Shown: piece by piece, positions 53,915-64,000 of the stretch
Layout of the letters: each line of letters begins with the position of its first letter
Numbering within the stretch: the stretch's first letter is position 1
Source: a virus
IMG/VR virus record: IMGVR_UViG_3300008116_000055
Span: 1-64,000 of that record
DNA: 64,000 nucleotides
Reading direction: 5' to 3' (one strand)
Position numbers and translations under genes: made by a program
The notes under the pieces: generated by a model
The model's database searches: none
Told to the model about the DNA's origin: nothing
What the model saw: only the letters and a program-made list of their open reading frames with translations

Positions 53915-56900
53915 ATGGCATTAATAAAAATAAACACAGGTAATTTTGATGGTGAAATTGGTGTTATCACATTTTATCCTTGTACTGGCGGTACCTTGAA
54001 TTTAGGTACTGTCGTGATGCCATATTATTACGACACAAACTACTACTTAGGTACTTACTCAGTTTATTTTCCGTCACTTGATAAAACTTGTGTGGCTGAG
54101 ATTCCTTGCCCTACACCTTCACCTACACCTTCACCAACACTTACACCATCATTAACACCAACACCAACAACCTTTACTTCAAATACCCCAACCCCAACAG
54201 TTACCAAAACCCCTACTGTTACACCTACGGTTACAAAAACACCTACTGTTACCCCAACCAATACTATCACTCCAACAAATACTCCTACGAATACCGTAAC
54301 TCCGACTAATACTCCAACAAACGAGCCTACAGTTACCCCAACTGAAACTCCTACAGTTACTCCAACTAACACAGTAACTCCAACCAATACCCCAACAAAT
54401 ACCCCAACGGTTACCCCAACTGAAACTCCTACAGTTACCCCAACTAACACAGTAACTCCAACCGAATCACCAGCCAACACACCTACTGTAACTCCTACGA
54501 ATACAGTTACACCAACCGAGACACCAACTGTTACTCCGACCGAAACTCCAACTGTAACCCCAACAAATACGGTAACCCCAACCAATACACCAACTGAAAC
54601 ACCTACCAACACCCCAACAAATACAGTTACCCCTACCGAAACTCCAACTGTAACTCCAACAAATACGGTAACCCCTACCGAAACACCTACCAATACACCA
54701 ACTCATACAGTAACCCCTACCGAAACACCAACCAATACCCCAACTAATACACCGACTGAAACACCCACTAACACCCCAACAAATACTGTTACCCCAACTA
54801 ATACACCAACCGAAACACCAACCGAAACACCAACCAATACCCCAACCAACACCGTAACTCCAACTGTTACCCCAACTGTTACCCCAACTGTAACTCCAAC
54901 CAATACTGTTACCCCAACTAATACACCAACCGAAACACCAACCGAAACACCAACCAATACTCCAACCAACACCGTAACCCTAACCGTTACCCCTACCGAA
55001 ACACCAACCAACACCCCAACTAATACTCCGACTAACACAGTAACACCAACACTGAGTCCAACCGTTACCCCTACCGAAACACCTACCAATACCCCAACCA
55101 ACACCATAACACCAACTAACACTCCGACTAATACCTCAACTGTAACTCCAACCAATACTGTAACTCCAACCAATACACCCACTGTAACACAAACTGAAAC
55201 ACCTACCCTAACACCAACAAATACTGCAACCGTTACACCAACTCAAACCCCAACCAATACTCCTACCAATACTGTTACACCAACGGTTACCCCAACTAAC
55301 ACTCCAACTGTAACTCCAACAAATACGGTAGCTCCAACTAATACACCTACAAATACACCAACCGAAACACCAACAAATACCCCCACCAACACACCAACAA
55401 ATACTCCCACAGAAACACCAACACTTACACCAACCAACACCGTAACCCCTACCAATACAGTCACACCAACCAATACTGTTACAGTGACTCCAACAGAAAC
55501 TGTGACACCAACTAATACACCTACAAACACCCCAACTAATACACCAACAAATACGGTTACACCTACGAATACTCCAACCAACACAGTAACTCCAACAAAT
55601 ACTCCAACTAACACTCCAACATTAAGTCCTACCAATACCGTAACTCCTACCAACACCCCAACAAACACACCGACGAATACAGTAACTCCAACTCAGACAC
55701 CTACAAATACTCCTACAAATACCGTTACACCAACCAATACCCCAACCAATACCCCAACCAACACCGTAACTCCAACAAACACTCCTACCAACACTCCTAC
55801 AAACACTCCCACAAATACCGTAACTCCAACCAACACCGTAACTCCGACTAATACACCTACAAACACACCAACGAATACTGTGACTCCTACATTGAGTCCT
55901 ACGGTAACACCAACTAACACCGTAACACCAACCAATACTCCAACCAATACACCTACCAATACTGTGACTCCTACATTGAGTCCTACGGTAACACCAACTA
56001 ACACCGTAACACCAACCAATACTCCAACTAACACGCCGACCAACACTCCTACTAACACTGTAACACCAACATTGAGTCCAACAGTGACTCCAACCAATAC
56101 AGTTACCCCCACAAACACCCCGACAAATACTGTAACTCCAACCAATACTGTAACTCCAACAAATACACCAAGTGTAACTGTGACGGTTTCACCAACACCA
56201 GCACCTTCTTGTGACATTGATTATACAATGTTACCCTCACCAACTCCAACGAGCACCCCAACACCCACCAATACTCCAACGGTAACACCAACCAACACTG
56301 TAACACCATCCGTTACATTAACCAATACTCCCACAAACACACCAACCAATACAGTAACTCCTACTAACACCCCAACTAATACACCAACAAAAACTGTTAC
56401 ACCAACTTTAACTCCAACAAATACTCCAACTAATACTGTAACACCAACCAATACACCAACAAACACTCCTACCAATACAGTTACTCCTACATTGAGTCCA
56501 ACAGTTACTCCTACCAATACTGTTACCCCAACCAATACTCCTACCAATACCCCAACCAATACAGTTACACCTACATTGACTCCAACAGCGACCCCAACCA
56601 ACACCGTAACCCCTACAAATACCCCAACATTAAGCCCCACCAATACTCCAACCAACACCGTAACCCCTACAAATACTGTAACACCAACGAATACCCCAAC
56701 CAACACTCCGACAAACACCCCAACAAACACTGTAACACCAACCAACACTCCAACAAACACTGTAACACCGACCAATACTCCAACAAATACCCCTACTAAT
56801 ACTGCTACTCCTACAAATACACCAACTAATACTCCTACCAATACGGTAACCCCTACAAATACACCAACTAACACTCCTACCAATACGGTATCCCCAACAC

Positions 56901-59900
56901 TGACACCTACTAACACCCCTACGAACACCGTAACACCAACAAACACACCAACTAACACACCAACTAATACTGTAACACCAACTAACACTCCTACCAACAC
57001 CCCAACCAACACAGTTACTCCTACCAATACGCCAACTAATACTCCTACCAATACGGTAACGCCAACATTGAGTCCAACAGTGACTCCAACCAATACCGTT
57101 ACACCAACTCAAACCCCTACAAATACCCCAACTAACACCGTAACACCAACCAATACACCTACGAATACCCCCACTAATACTCCAACAAATACCGTAACCC
57201 CAACAAACACGCCTACGAATACACCAACAGTAACCCCTACCAATACCGTAACCCCAACAAATACACCGACGGTAACTCCGACCAATACAGTCACACCAAC
57301 TAATACACCAACCAACACTCCTACCAATACGGCTACCAATACAGTTACTCCTACCAATACACCCACAAATACACCAACAAATACGGTTACACCAACTAAC
57401 ACTCCTACTAATACTCCAACAAATACCGTAACACCGACACTGACACCTACAAATACCCCGACAAACACTCCAACCAATACAGTTACTCCAACCAATACTG
57501 TAACTCCTACCAACACCCCTACCAACACCCCAACAAATACTCCAACAAATACAGTCACCCCAACTAATACTCCAACCAATACTGTCACCCCTACCAATAC
57601 TCCTACAAACACCCCCACCAATACTGTCACCCCTACCAATACTCCTACCAATACTCCTACAAATACAGTAACTCCAACTAACACCCCAACAAATACTCCA
57701 ACAAATACAGTCACCCCAACCAATACTCCTACCAATACGCCCACCAATACTGTCACCCCTACCAATACTCCTACCAATACTTCTACAAATACAGTAACTC
57801 CAACTAATACTCCTACCAATACGCCTACTAATACTGTAACTCCAACCAACACCCCAACTGTAACTCCTACCAATACTGTTACACCAACAAACACTCCTAC
57901 TAACACACCAACCAATACTGTTACACCAACAAACACTCCTACTAACACACCAACCAATACGGTAACTCCTACCAACACCCCAACTAACACACCAACCAAT
58001 ACGGTAACTCCTACCAACACCCCAACTAACACCCCAACAAATACTGTTACACCAACAAATACTCCCACCAATACCCCAACAAACACGGTGACTCCAACAA
58101 ACACTCCTACTAACACCCCAACAAATACAGTAACACCAACATTGAGTCCTACAGTAACTCCTACGAACACAGTAACTCCTACAAATACTCCCACAAACAC
58201 TCCGACCAACACCGTTACACCAACAAATACCCCAACCAATACCCCGACAAATACAGTAACCCCAACTAACACACCTACCAACACTCCAACTAATACAGTA
58301 ACTCCCACATTAAGTCCAACTGTGACTCCTACTAATACTGTGACTCCTACAAACACTCCTACCAACACACCAACAAATACAGTTACACCTACATTGAGTC
58401 CAACAGTGACTCCAACCAGCACCGTAACCCCAACTAATACGCCAACATTAAGTCCTACCAATACTCCAACCAACACTGTTACTCCTACAAATACCGTTAC
58501 ACCAACCAATACACCTACCAATACCCCAACAAACACCGTAACCCCAACACTAACCCCAACTAACACTCCAACCAATACTCCTACAAATACGGTATCTCCA
58601 ACCAACACCGTAACCCCAACAAATACACCAACTAACACTCCAACCAATACTCCCACCAACACTGTTACTCCAACCAACACCCCGACCAACACTCCGACTA
58701 ATACAGTAACTCCTACCAATACCCCAACAAATACCCCAACAAATACAGTTACACCTACATTGAGTCCAACGGTGACTCCTACTAATACTGTAACTCCTAC
58801 CAACACTCCGACCAACACACCAACCAATACTGTTACACCTACATTGAGTCCAACGGTGACTCCTACTAATACTGTTACACCCACTAACACGCCAACTAAC
58901 ACTCCTACTAACACTGTAACACCAACTCAGACTCCCACGAACACGCCTACAAATACAGTAACACCTACTAACACACCTACTAATACACCAACAAATACGG
59001 TAACACCAACCAACACCCCTACGAACACGCCGACTAACACCCCAACCAATACAGTCACACCAACTAATACCGTAACTCCAACAAATACGCCAACCAATAC
59101 TCCTACCAATACGCCAACCAATACCGTAACACCAACTCAGACACCGACAAATACCCCAACAAAAACTGTTACACCAACATTGAGTCCGACTGTGACACCA
59201 ACAAATACTGTTACTCCAACCAATACCCCCACCAATACTCCAACTAACACAGTAACCCCAACCAATACTCCAACTGTAACACCTACGAATACTGTTACAC
59301 CTACAAATACACCGACGAATACACCAACCAATACGGTAACTCCAACCAACACCCCAACCAATACCCCAACTAGTACTGTTACACCAACATTAAGCCCGAC
59401 ACTAACACCAACCAATACAGTAACTCCAACATTGAGTCCGACTGTAACTCCAACAAGAACGGTTACACCTACTTTAACACCAACCAATACACCGACAAAT
59501 ACGGTAACCCCTACAAATACTCCCACCAACACCCCAACAAACACTCCAACCAATACAGTCACCCCAACAAACACCGTAACACCAACCAACACCCCCACAA
59601 ACACTCCAACCAATACTCCAACAAACACCGTAACACCAACCAACACACCAACCAAGACTGTAACTCCAACCAATACCCCAACCAATACTCCAACTAATAC
59701 AGTAACCCCAACTAATACACCAACCAATACTCCAACGAACACCGTAACTCCAACCAACACCCCAACCAACACTGTAACTCCAACAAATACACCTACAGTT
59801 ACCCCGACTAACACAGTAACACCTACACTGAGTCCGACTGTAACCCCTACGAATACAGTTACACCAACTCAGACACCTACAAATACTCCAACTAACACCG

Positions 59901-62900
59901 TAACTCCTACCAACACACCAACTAACACACCAACTAACACTGTTACACCCACAAATACACCAACCAATACAGTTACTCCTACCAATACACCTACTAACAC
60001 TCCAACTAACACAGTAACCCCTACCAATACCCCTACGAACACTCCTACTAATACAGTAACTCCTACAAACACCGTAACACCAACCAACACACCAACCAAT
60101 ACTCCAACCAACACTGTCACCCCTACATTGAGTCCTACGGTAACTCCTACGAACACAGTTACCCCTACTAACACACCGACTAAGACCGTGACTCCCACAT
60201 TGAGTCCGACTGTGACTCCTACAAATACTGTTACACCAACTCAAACCCCTACGAATACACCAACTAATACAGTTACACCAACTAATACACCTACAAACAC
60301 CCCAACAAATACAGTTACACCTACAAATACCCCAACTAACACTCCAACCAATACAGTAACCCCTACACTGAGTCCAACCGTAACACCAACTAATACTGTC
60401 ACACCCACGAATACACCAACCAATACCCCTACGAATACTGTAACCCCTACCAACACCCCTACTAATACTCCTACAAATACGGTTACACCAACTAACACTC
60501 CAACAAGAACGGTTACACCTACTTTAACACCAACCAATACACCGACAAATACGGTAACCCCTACAAATACTCCCACCAATACCCCAACAAACACGGTGAC
60601 TCCTACATTAACACCAACTGTAACTCCTACAAATACCGTAACACCAACCAATACTCCTACAAATACTCCTACTAACACAGTAACACCTACCAATACCCCT
60701 ACAAACACACCAACAAACACTGTAACTCCAACTAACACCCCTACTAATACTCCGACGAATACGGTAACTCCAACCAATACCCCAACAAACACACCTACCA
60801 ACACCGTAACACCTACAAATACTCCTACTAAAACTGTGACTCCCACATTGAGTCCAACAGTTACACCTACCAACACCGTAACACCTACAAATACTCCCAC
60901 AAATACCCCTACTAACACAGTAACACCAACAAATACACCAACCAACACTCCAACTAATACCGTTACCCCAACTAACACACCTACAAATACACCAACAAAT
61001 ACTGTGACTCCTACATTGAGTCCAACAGTTACACCTACCAACACCGTAACACCTACAAATACCCCTACCAACACCCCAACAAATACAGTAACACCTACAT
61101 TGAGTCCGACTGTGACTCCAACTAACACCGTTACGCCAACTAACACACCTACCAACACTCCAACTAACACCGTAACCCCTACCAGCACCCCCACAAGAAC
61201 CGTTACACCTACATTAACTCCAACCAATACCCCTACTAATACCGTAACCCCAACAAATACCCCAACCAATACCCCTACTAATACCGTAACCCCAACAAAT
61301 ACCCCAACAAACACTCCAACTAATACCGTAACCCCAACAAATACCCCAACAAACACTCCAACTAATACCGTAACCCCTACCAACACCCCCACAAGAACCG
61401 TTACACCTACATTAACTCCAACCAACACACCAACTAATACTGTAACCCCAACCAACACTCCTACAAACACTCCAACGAATACAGTTACACCAACCAATAC
61501 ACCAACTAACACCCCAACCAACACTGTAACTCCAACATTGAGCCCTACAGTGACTCCCACTAATACAGTTACACCAACTAACACACCAACCAATACCCCA
61601 ACCAACACCGTAACTCCAACAAACACCCCTACTAAAACTGTAACTCCCACATTGAGCCCTACGGTAACCCCAACAAACACTGTTACTCCAACCAACACCC
61701 CAACTAATACTCCAACTAATACTGTTACTCCAACCAACACCCCAACCAACACCCCAACTAATACTGTTACACCGACCAACACACCAACGAATACTATAAC
61801 TCCTACTAATACTCCTACCAAAACTGTTACACCAACTCTAACCCCAACGAATACACCGACCAATACTCCTACAAACACAGTAACCCCAACCAATACCGTA
61901 ACACCAACTAACACTCCAACCAACACTGTAACTCCAACTAATACACCAACCAACACCCCAACTAATACTCCGACAAACACTGTTACGCCAACCAATACAC
62001 CAACAAAAACTGTCACACCAACTTTAACCCCAACCAACACCGTAACACCAACCAATACCCCGACTAATACACCTACAAATACTGTTACTCCAACTAATAC
62101 ACCTACAAACACTCCAACCAACACCGTAACCCCAACCAATACACCAACTAATACGGTGACTCCCACATTGAGTCCTACGGTAACTCCTACAAATACTGTA
62201 ACCCCTACTAATACTCCTACCAAAACTGTTACACCAACTCTAACCCCAACGAATACTCCTACCAATACTGTAACCCCTACCAATACTCCTACCAATACTG
62301 TAACCCCTACCAATACTCCTACCAATACTCCAACAAATACTGTTACCCCAACTCAGACACCTACTAACACTCCAACGAATACAGTCACACCAACCAACAC
62401 ACCAACTAATACTGTAACTCCTACATTGAGTCCTACGGTAACTCCGACCAATACGGTAACCCCAACAAACACACCAACTAACACACCAACTAATACTGTA
62501 ACGCCAACTAATACACCAACAAAAACTGTTACACCAACTTTAACTCCAACCAATACCCCAACTAATACTGTAACACCTACCAATACACCAACAAACACTG
62601 TTACGCCAACTTTAACTCCAACCAATACCCCGACCAATACCCCAACAAATACCGTTACTCCAACCAACACAGTTACCCCGACCAATACCCCAACTAAGAC
62701 AGTCACCCCAACTCAGACTCCCACCAATACTCCAACCAATACCCCCACAAACACTGTAACTCCAACAAACACTGTTACGCCAACAAATACTCCAACTAAT
62801 ACGGTAACACCGACTAACACTGTAACGCCGACCAATACCGTAACCCCCACTAACACTGTAACTCCAACGAATACAGTTACACCGACCAATACTCCAACAA

Positions 62901-64000
62901 GAACTGTTACGCCTACCTTAACCCCTACAAATACTCCAACAAATACGGTAACTCCGACCAACACACCAACTAACACACCAACTAACACAGTTACCCCGAC
63001 TAACACCCCAACCAATACGGTAACCCCTACTAACACACCTACTAATACACCAACCAAGACTGTTACTCCTACATTAACTCCTACCGTTACTCCAACGAAT
63101 ACAGTTACACCGACCAATACCCCGACTAATACTAATACCCCTACTAATACACCTACAAACACTCCTACTAACACAGTAACCCCAACCAATACACCAACAA
63201 AAACTGTCACACCAACTTTAACCCCAACAAATACACCGACCAACACACCAACTAATACAGTGACTCCAACCAATACTGTTACCCCAACAAACACTCCAAC
63301 CAAGACTGTTACTCCTACATTAACACCAACCAACACTCCGACCAATACGGTAACCCCTACAAATACCCCAACTAACACCCCAACAAACACTGTTACGCCA
63401 ACTAATACACCAACCAAGACTGTTACTCCTACATTAACTCCAACCAATACCCCTACTAATACCGTAACCCCAACAAATACCCCAACAAACACTCCAACCA
63501 ATACTGTAACACCAACGAATACTGTTACCCCAACATTGAGTCCTACTAATACCCCAACTAATACTGTAACACCCACCAACACACCCACCAACACACCAAC
63601 AAATACTGTTACACCAACCAATACACCAACAAAAACCGTAACACCTACATTAACACCAACAAACACTCCTACAAACACCCCAACAAATACCGTTACTCCA
63701 ACCAACACCGTAACCCCAACTAACACACCAACTAATACGGTGACTCCCACCAATACCGTTACACCTACAAACACTGTTACACCTACTAATACTGTTACAC
63801 CTACTAATACTGTAACACCAACTAATACACCAACCAAGACTGTAACACCTACATTAACTCCAACCAATACTCCAACAAACACCGTAACACCAACTCAGAC
63901 ACCGACTAATACTCCTACAAATACCGTAACTCCTACCAATACACCAACAAAAACTGTCACACCAACTTTAACTCCAACAAATACCCCAACCAATACTGTT
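53915..64000 (+). CDS. Giant Thr-alternating repeat protein (3' truncated by window)
   Basis: The frame from ATG 53915 is open to the last base of the window, at least 3,362 codons. Spot checks at many positions show the same phase throughout. The N-terminal 64 residues are unique ([20 protein letters not shown], with Cys near 23 and 59). Then almost every second residue is Thr, with P, N, V, L, E, Q, K or R between: [16 protein letters not shown]-type units of 4 residues. Codons for the same residue vary freely. One break near 56210 reads CDIDYTML. I infer a very long extended, possibly O-glycosylated fibre or stalk. It follows the tail-fibre genes and resembles the shorter Thr/Pro linker at 8.9 kb. 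The true end and any C-terminal domain are outside the window. Confidence 0.9.
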   Translation, partial: MALIKINTGNFDGEIGVITFYPCTGGTLNLGTVVMPYYYDTNYYLGTYSVYFPSLDKTCVAEIPCPTPSPTPSPTLTPSLTPTPTTFTSNTPTPTVTKTPTVTPTVTKTPTVTPTNTITPTNTPTNTVTPTNTPTNEPTVTPTETPTVTPTNTVTPTNTPTNTPTVTPTETPTVTPTNTVTPTESPANTPTVTPTNTVTPTETPTVTPTETPTVTPTNTVTPTNTPTETPTNTPTNTVTPTETPTVTPTNTVTPTETPTNTPTHTVTPTETPTNTPTNTPTETPTNTPTNTVTPTNTPTETPTETPTNTPTNTVTPTVTPTVTPTVTPTNTVTPTNTPTETPTETPTNTPTNTVTLTVTPTETPTNTPTNTPTNTVTPTLSPTVTPTETPTNTPTNTITPTNTPTNTSTVTPTNTVTPTNTPTVTQTETPTLTPTNTATVTPTQTPTNTPTNTVTPTVTPTNTPTVTPTNTVAPTNTPTNTPTETPTNTPTNTPTNTPTETPTLTPTNTVTPTNTVTPTNTVTVTPTETVTPTNTPTNTPTNTPTNTVTPTNTPTNTVTPTNTPTNTPTLSPTNTVTPTNTPTNTPTNTVTPTQTPTNTPTNTVTPTNTPTNTPTNTVTPTNTPTNTPTNTPTNTVTPTNTVTPTNTPTNTPTNTVTPTLSPTVTPTNTVTPTNTPTNTPTNTVTPTLSPTVTPTNTVTPTNTPTNTPTNTPTNTVTPTLSPTVTPTNTVTPTNTPTNTVTPTNTVTPTNTPSVTVTVSPTPAPSCDIDYTMLPSPTPTSTPTPTNTPTVTPTNTVTPSVTLTNTPTNTPTNTVTPTNTPTNTPTKTVTPTLTPTNTPTNTVTPTNTPTNTPTNTVTPTLSPTVTPTNTVTPTNTPTNTPTNTVTPTLTPTATPTNTVTPTNTPTLSPTNTPTNTVTPTNTVTPTNTPTNTPTNTPTNTVTPTNTPTNTVTPTNTPTNTPTNTATPTNTPTNTPTNTVTPTNTPTNTPTNTVSPTLTPTNTPTNTVTPTNTPTNTPTNTVTPTNTPTNTPTNTVTPTNTPTNTPTNTVTPTLSPTVTPTNTVTPTQTPTNTPTNTVTPTNTPTNTPTNTPTNTVTPTNTPTNTPTVTPTNTVTPTNTPTVTPTNTVTPTNTPTNTPTNTATNTVTPTNTPTNTPTNTVTPTNTPTNTPTNTVTPTLTPTNTPTNTPTNTVTPTNTVTPTNTPTNTPTNTPTNTVTPTNTPTNTVTPTNTPTNTPTNTVTPTNTPTNTPTNTVTPTNTPTNTPTNTVTPTNTPTNTPTNTVTPTNTPTNTSTNTVTPTNTPTNTPTNTVTPTNTPTVTPTNTVTPTNTPTNTPTNTVTPTNTPTNTPTNTVTPTNTPTNTPTNTVTPTNTPTNTPTNTVTPTNTPTNTPTNTVTPTNTPTNTPTNTVTPTLSPTVTPTNTVTPTNTPTNTPTNTVTPTNTPTNTPTNTVTPTNTPTNTPTNTVTPTLSPTVTPTNTVTPTNTPTNTPTNTVTPTLSPTVTPTSTVTPTNTPTLSPTNTPTNTVTPTNTVTPTNTPTNTPTNTVTPTLTPTNTPTNTPTNTVSPTNTVTPTNTPTNTPTNTPTNTVTPTNTPTNTPTNTVTPTNTPTNTPTNTVTPTLSPTVTPTNTVTPTNTPTNTPTNTVTPTLSPTVTPTNTVTPTNTPTNTPTNTVTPTQTPTNTPTNTVTPTNTPTNTPTNTVTPTNTPTNTPTNTPTNTVTPTNTVTPTNTPTNTPTNTPTNTVTPTQTPTNTPTKTVTPTLSPTVTPTNTVTPTNTPTNTPTNTVTPTNTPTVTPTNTVTPTNTPTNTPTNTVTPTNTPTNTPTSTVTPTLSPTLTPTNTVTPTLSPTVTPTRTVTPTLTPTNTPTNTVTPTNTPTNTPTNTPTNTVTPTNTVTPTNTPTNTPTNTPTNTVTPTNTPTKTVTPTNTPTNTPTNTVTPTNTPTNTPTNTVTPTNTPTNTVTPTNTPTVTPTNTVTPTLSPTVTPTNTVTPTQTPTNTPTNTVTPTNTPTNTPTNTVTPTNTPTNTVTPTNTPTNTPTNTVTPTNTPTNTPTNTVTPTNTVTPTNTPTNTPTNTVTPTLSPTVTPTNTVTPTNTPTKTVTPTLSPTVTPTNTVTPTQTPTNTPTNTVTPTNTPTNTPTNTVTPTNTPTNTPTNTVTPTLSPTVTPTNTVTPTNTPTNTPTNTVTPTNTPTNTPTNTVTPTNTPTRTVTPTLTPTNTPTNTVTPTNTPTNTPTNTVTPTLTPTVTPTNTVTPTNTPTNTPTNTVTPTNTPTNTPTNTVTPTNTPTNTPTNTVTPTNTPTNTPTNTVTPTNTPTKTVTPTLSPTVTPTNTVTPTNTPTNTPTNTVTPTNTPTNTPTNTVTPTNTPTNTPTNTVTPTLSPTVTPTNTVTPTNTPTNTPTNTVTPTLSPTVTPTNTVTPTNTPTNTPTNTVTPTSTPTRTVTPTLTPTNTPTNTVTPTNTPTNTPTNTVTPTNTPTNTPTNTVTPTNTPTNTPTNTVTPTNTPTRTVTPTLTPTNTPTNTVTPTNTPTNTPTNTVTPTNTPTNTPTNTVTPTLSPTVTPTNTVTPTNTPTNTPTNTVTPTNTPTKTVTPTLSPTVTPTNTVTPTNTPTNTPTNTVTPTNTPTNTPTNTVTPTNTPTNTITPTNTPTKTVTPTLTPTNTPTNTPTNTVTPTNTVTPTNTPTNTVTPTNTPTNTPTNTPTNTVTPTNTPTKTVTPTLTPTNTVTPTNTPTNTPTNTVTPTNTPTNTPTNTVTPTNTPTNTVTPTLSPTVTPTNTVTPTNTPTKTVTPTLTPTNTPTNTVTPTNTPTNTVTPTNTPTNTPTNTVTPTQTPTNTPTNTVTPTNTPTNTVTPTLSPTVTPTNTVTPTNTPTNTPTNTVTPTNTPTKTVTPTLTPTNTPTNTVTPTNTPTNTVTPTLTPTNTPTNTPTNTVTPTNTVTPTNTPTKTVTPTQTPTNTPTNTPTNTVTPTNTVTPTNTPTNTVTPTNTVTPTNTVTPTNTVTPTNTVTPTNTPTRTVTPTLTPTNTPTNTVTPTNTPTNTPTNTVTPTNTPTNTVTPTNTPTNTPTKTVTPTLTPTVTPTNTVTPTNTPTNTNTPTNTPTNTPTNTVTPTNTPTKTVTPTLTPTNTPTNTPTNTVTPTNTVTPTNTPTKTVTPTLTPTNTPTNTVTPTNTPTNTPTNTVTPTNTPTKTVTPTLTPTNTPTNTVTPTNTPTNTPTNTVTPTNTVTPTLSPTNTPTNTVTPTNTPTNTPTNTVTPTNTPTKTVTPTLTPTNTPTNTPTNTVTPTNTVTPTNTPTNTVTPTNTVTPTNTVTPTNTVTPTNTVTPTNTPTKTVTPTLTPTNTPTNTVTPTQTPTNTPTNTVTPTNTPTKTVTPTLTPTNTPTNTV
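59447..59529 (+). repeat. 83-bp exact direct repeat, copy 1
   Basis: Begins ACTCCAACAAGAACGGTTAC and is identical to 60497-60579, 1,050 bp downstream (350 codons, in frame). In this codon-scrambled region such a long exact match indicates a fairly recent in-frame duplication or gene conversion. Confidence 0.75.
60497..60579 (+). repeat. 83-bp exact direct repeat, copy 2
   Basis: Second copy of the 59447-59529 segment, encoding [16 protein letters not shown] and the following units. The sequences diverge again immediately after CCCACCA. Confidence 0.75.

Larger units (their letters stand above)
54110..64000 (+). repeat. About 10 kb of 12-bp (4-residue) coding repeats
   Basis: Every alternate codon is ACN, with CCN, AAY and GTN in most other positions. 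Units are 12 bp (PTNT, VTPT) combined into higher-order blocks such as [16 protein letters not shown] and [10 protein letters not shown]. Third positions are highly variable, so the array is imperfect as DNA. It contains no spacers and is not a CRISPR. Long V/G-rich reverse-strand ORFs here are antisense shadows. Confidence 0.9.

Noticed and set aside
59474-60244. Reverse ORF of Cys, Trp, Ser, Arg-rich type (also 54467-54706 and 56630-57112)
   Set aside because: This is a third-frame shadow of the same repeat; the Trp/Cys/Ser bias is an artefact of reading the repeat out of phase.
54064-63882. Series of long reverse-strand ORFs (up to about 694 residues) encoding V, G, L, T repeats such as [13 protein letters not shown]
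   Set aside because: They are the antisense of the forward ACN/CCN/AAY/GTN codons, which cannot create stops in this frame. They have no unique start regions and are interrupted at irregular places, whereas the forward frame is continuous and has a unique N-terminal domain.
54110-64000. CRISPR-like array
   Set aside because: Repeats are contiguous 12-bp coding units without unique spacers of constant length.
1-64000. tRNA genes
   Set aside because: I scanned the intergenic gaps by eye and saw no cloverleaf or GTTCRA-type T-loop; a tRNAscan run would be needed to exclude one.

Overview
The window is part of a large, AT-rich, contractile-tailed (T4-like) phage genome. It carries a T4-type replication set: a family B DNA polymerase, a gp32-like SSB, a UvsX-like recombinase, a FEN-type RNase H, a gp41-like helicase and class Ia NrdA/NrdB. 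It also carries a T4-type tail set: sheath, tube, tail-assembly chaperone, tape measure, LysM-like wedge protein, gp25 and gp6. Head genes and terminase are not in the window. No Shine-Dalgarno sequences are visible; starts lie in A-rich leaders. NrdA and NrdB are of the eukaryote-like type also found in Bacteroidota. Together these suggest, but do not prove, a Bacteroidota (for example flavobacterial) host.

Layout. 1-7.3 kb: end of an unidentified gene, DNA polymerase, a reverse-strand structural gene, a possible PD-(D/E)XK nuclease and a reverse-strand SNF2-type helicase. 7.3-10.6 kb: a small structural protein, then a fusion of a virion domain, a Thr/Pro linker and seven Delta-60-type repeats. 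10.6-10.8 kb: a very short reverse-strand gene that looks like a ribbon-helix-helix regulator. 10.9-17.5 kb: tail sheath, tail tube, tail-assembly chaperone and tape measure. 17.5-29.9 kb: very large tail/baseplate proteins and three small genes. 30.0-38.3 kb: the replication, recombination and nucleotide-metabolism genes. 38.4-53.8 kb: baseplate wedge genes and a run of large beta-rich baseplate or fibre proteins, mostly with 1-nt stop/start overlaps. 53.9 kb to the window end: one enormous forward reading frame that never closes. It has at least 3,362 codons, and threonine occupies nearly every second residue.

The most unusual observations are these. (1) The giant (X-Thr)n protein, whose repeats are kept at protein level while synonymous codons are heavily scrambled, with Glu confined to the start and Lys/Arg concentrated late. 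(2) A perfect bacterial parS-type palindrome next to an array of nine CTAG tetranucleotides in the sheath/tube intergenic region. (3) A tail-assembly chaperone gene with no usable start codon, ending at a T6 run that joins it to a second frame. (4) A recurrent TATTTAT(A/T/C) element just upstream of structural genes, probably a late promoter. Long reverse-strand ORFs rich in V and G over 54-64 kb are antisense shadows of the giant gene.
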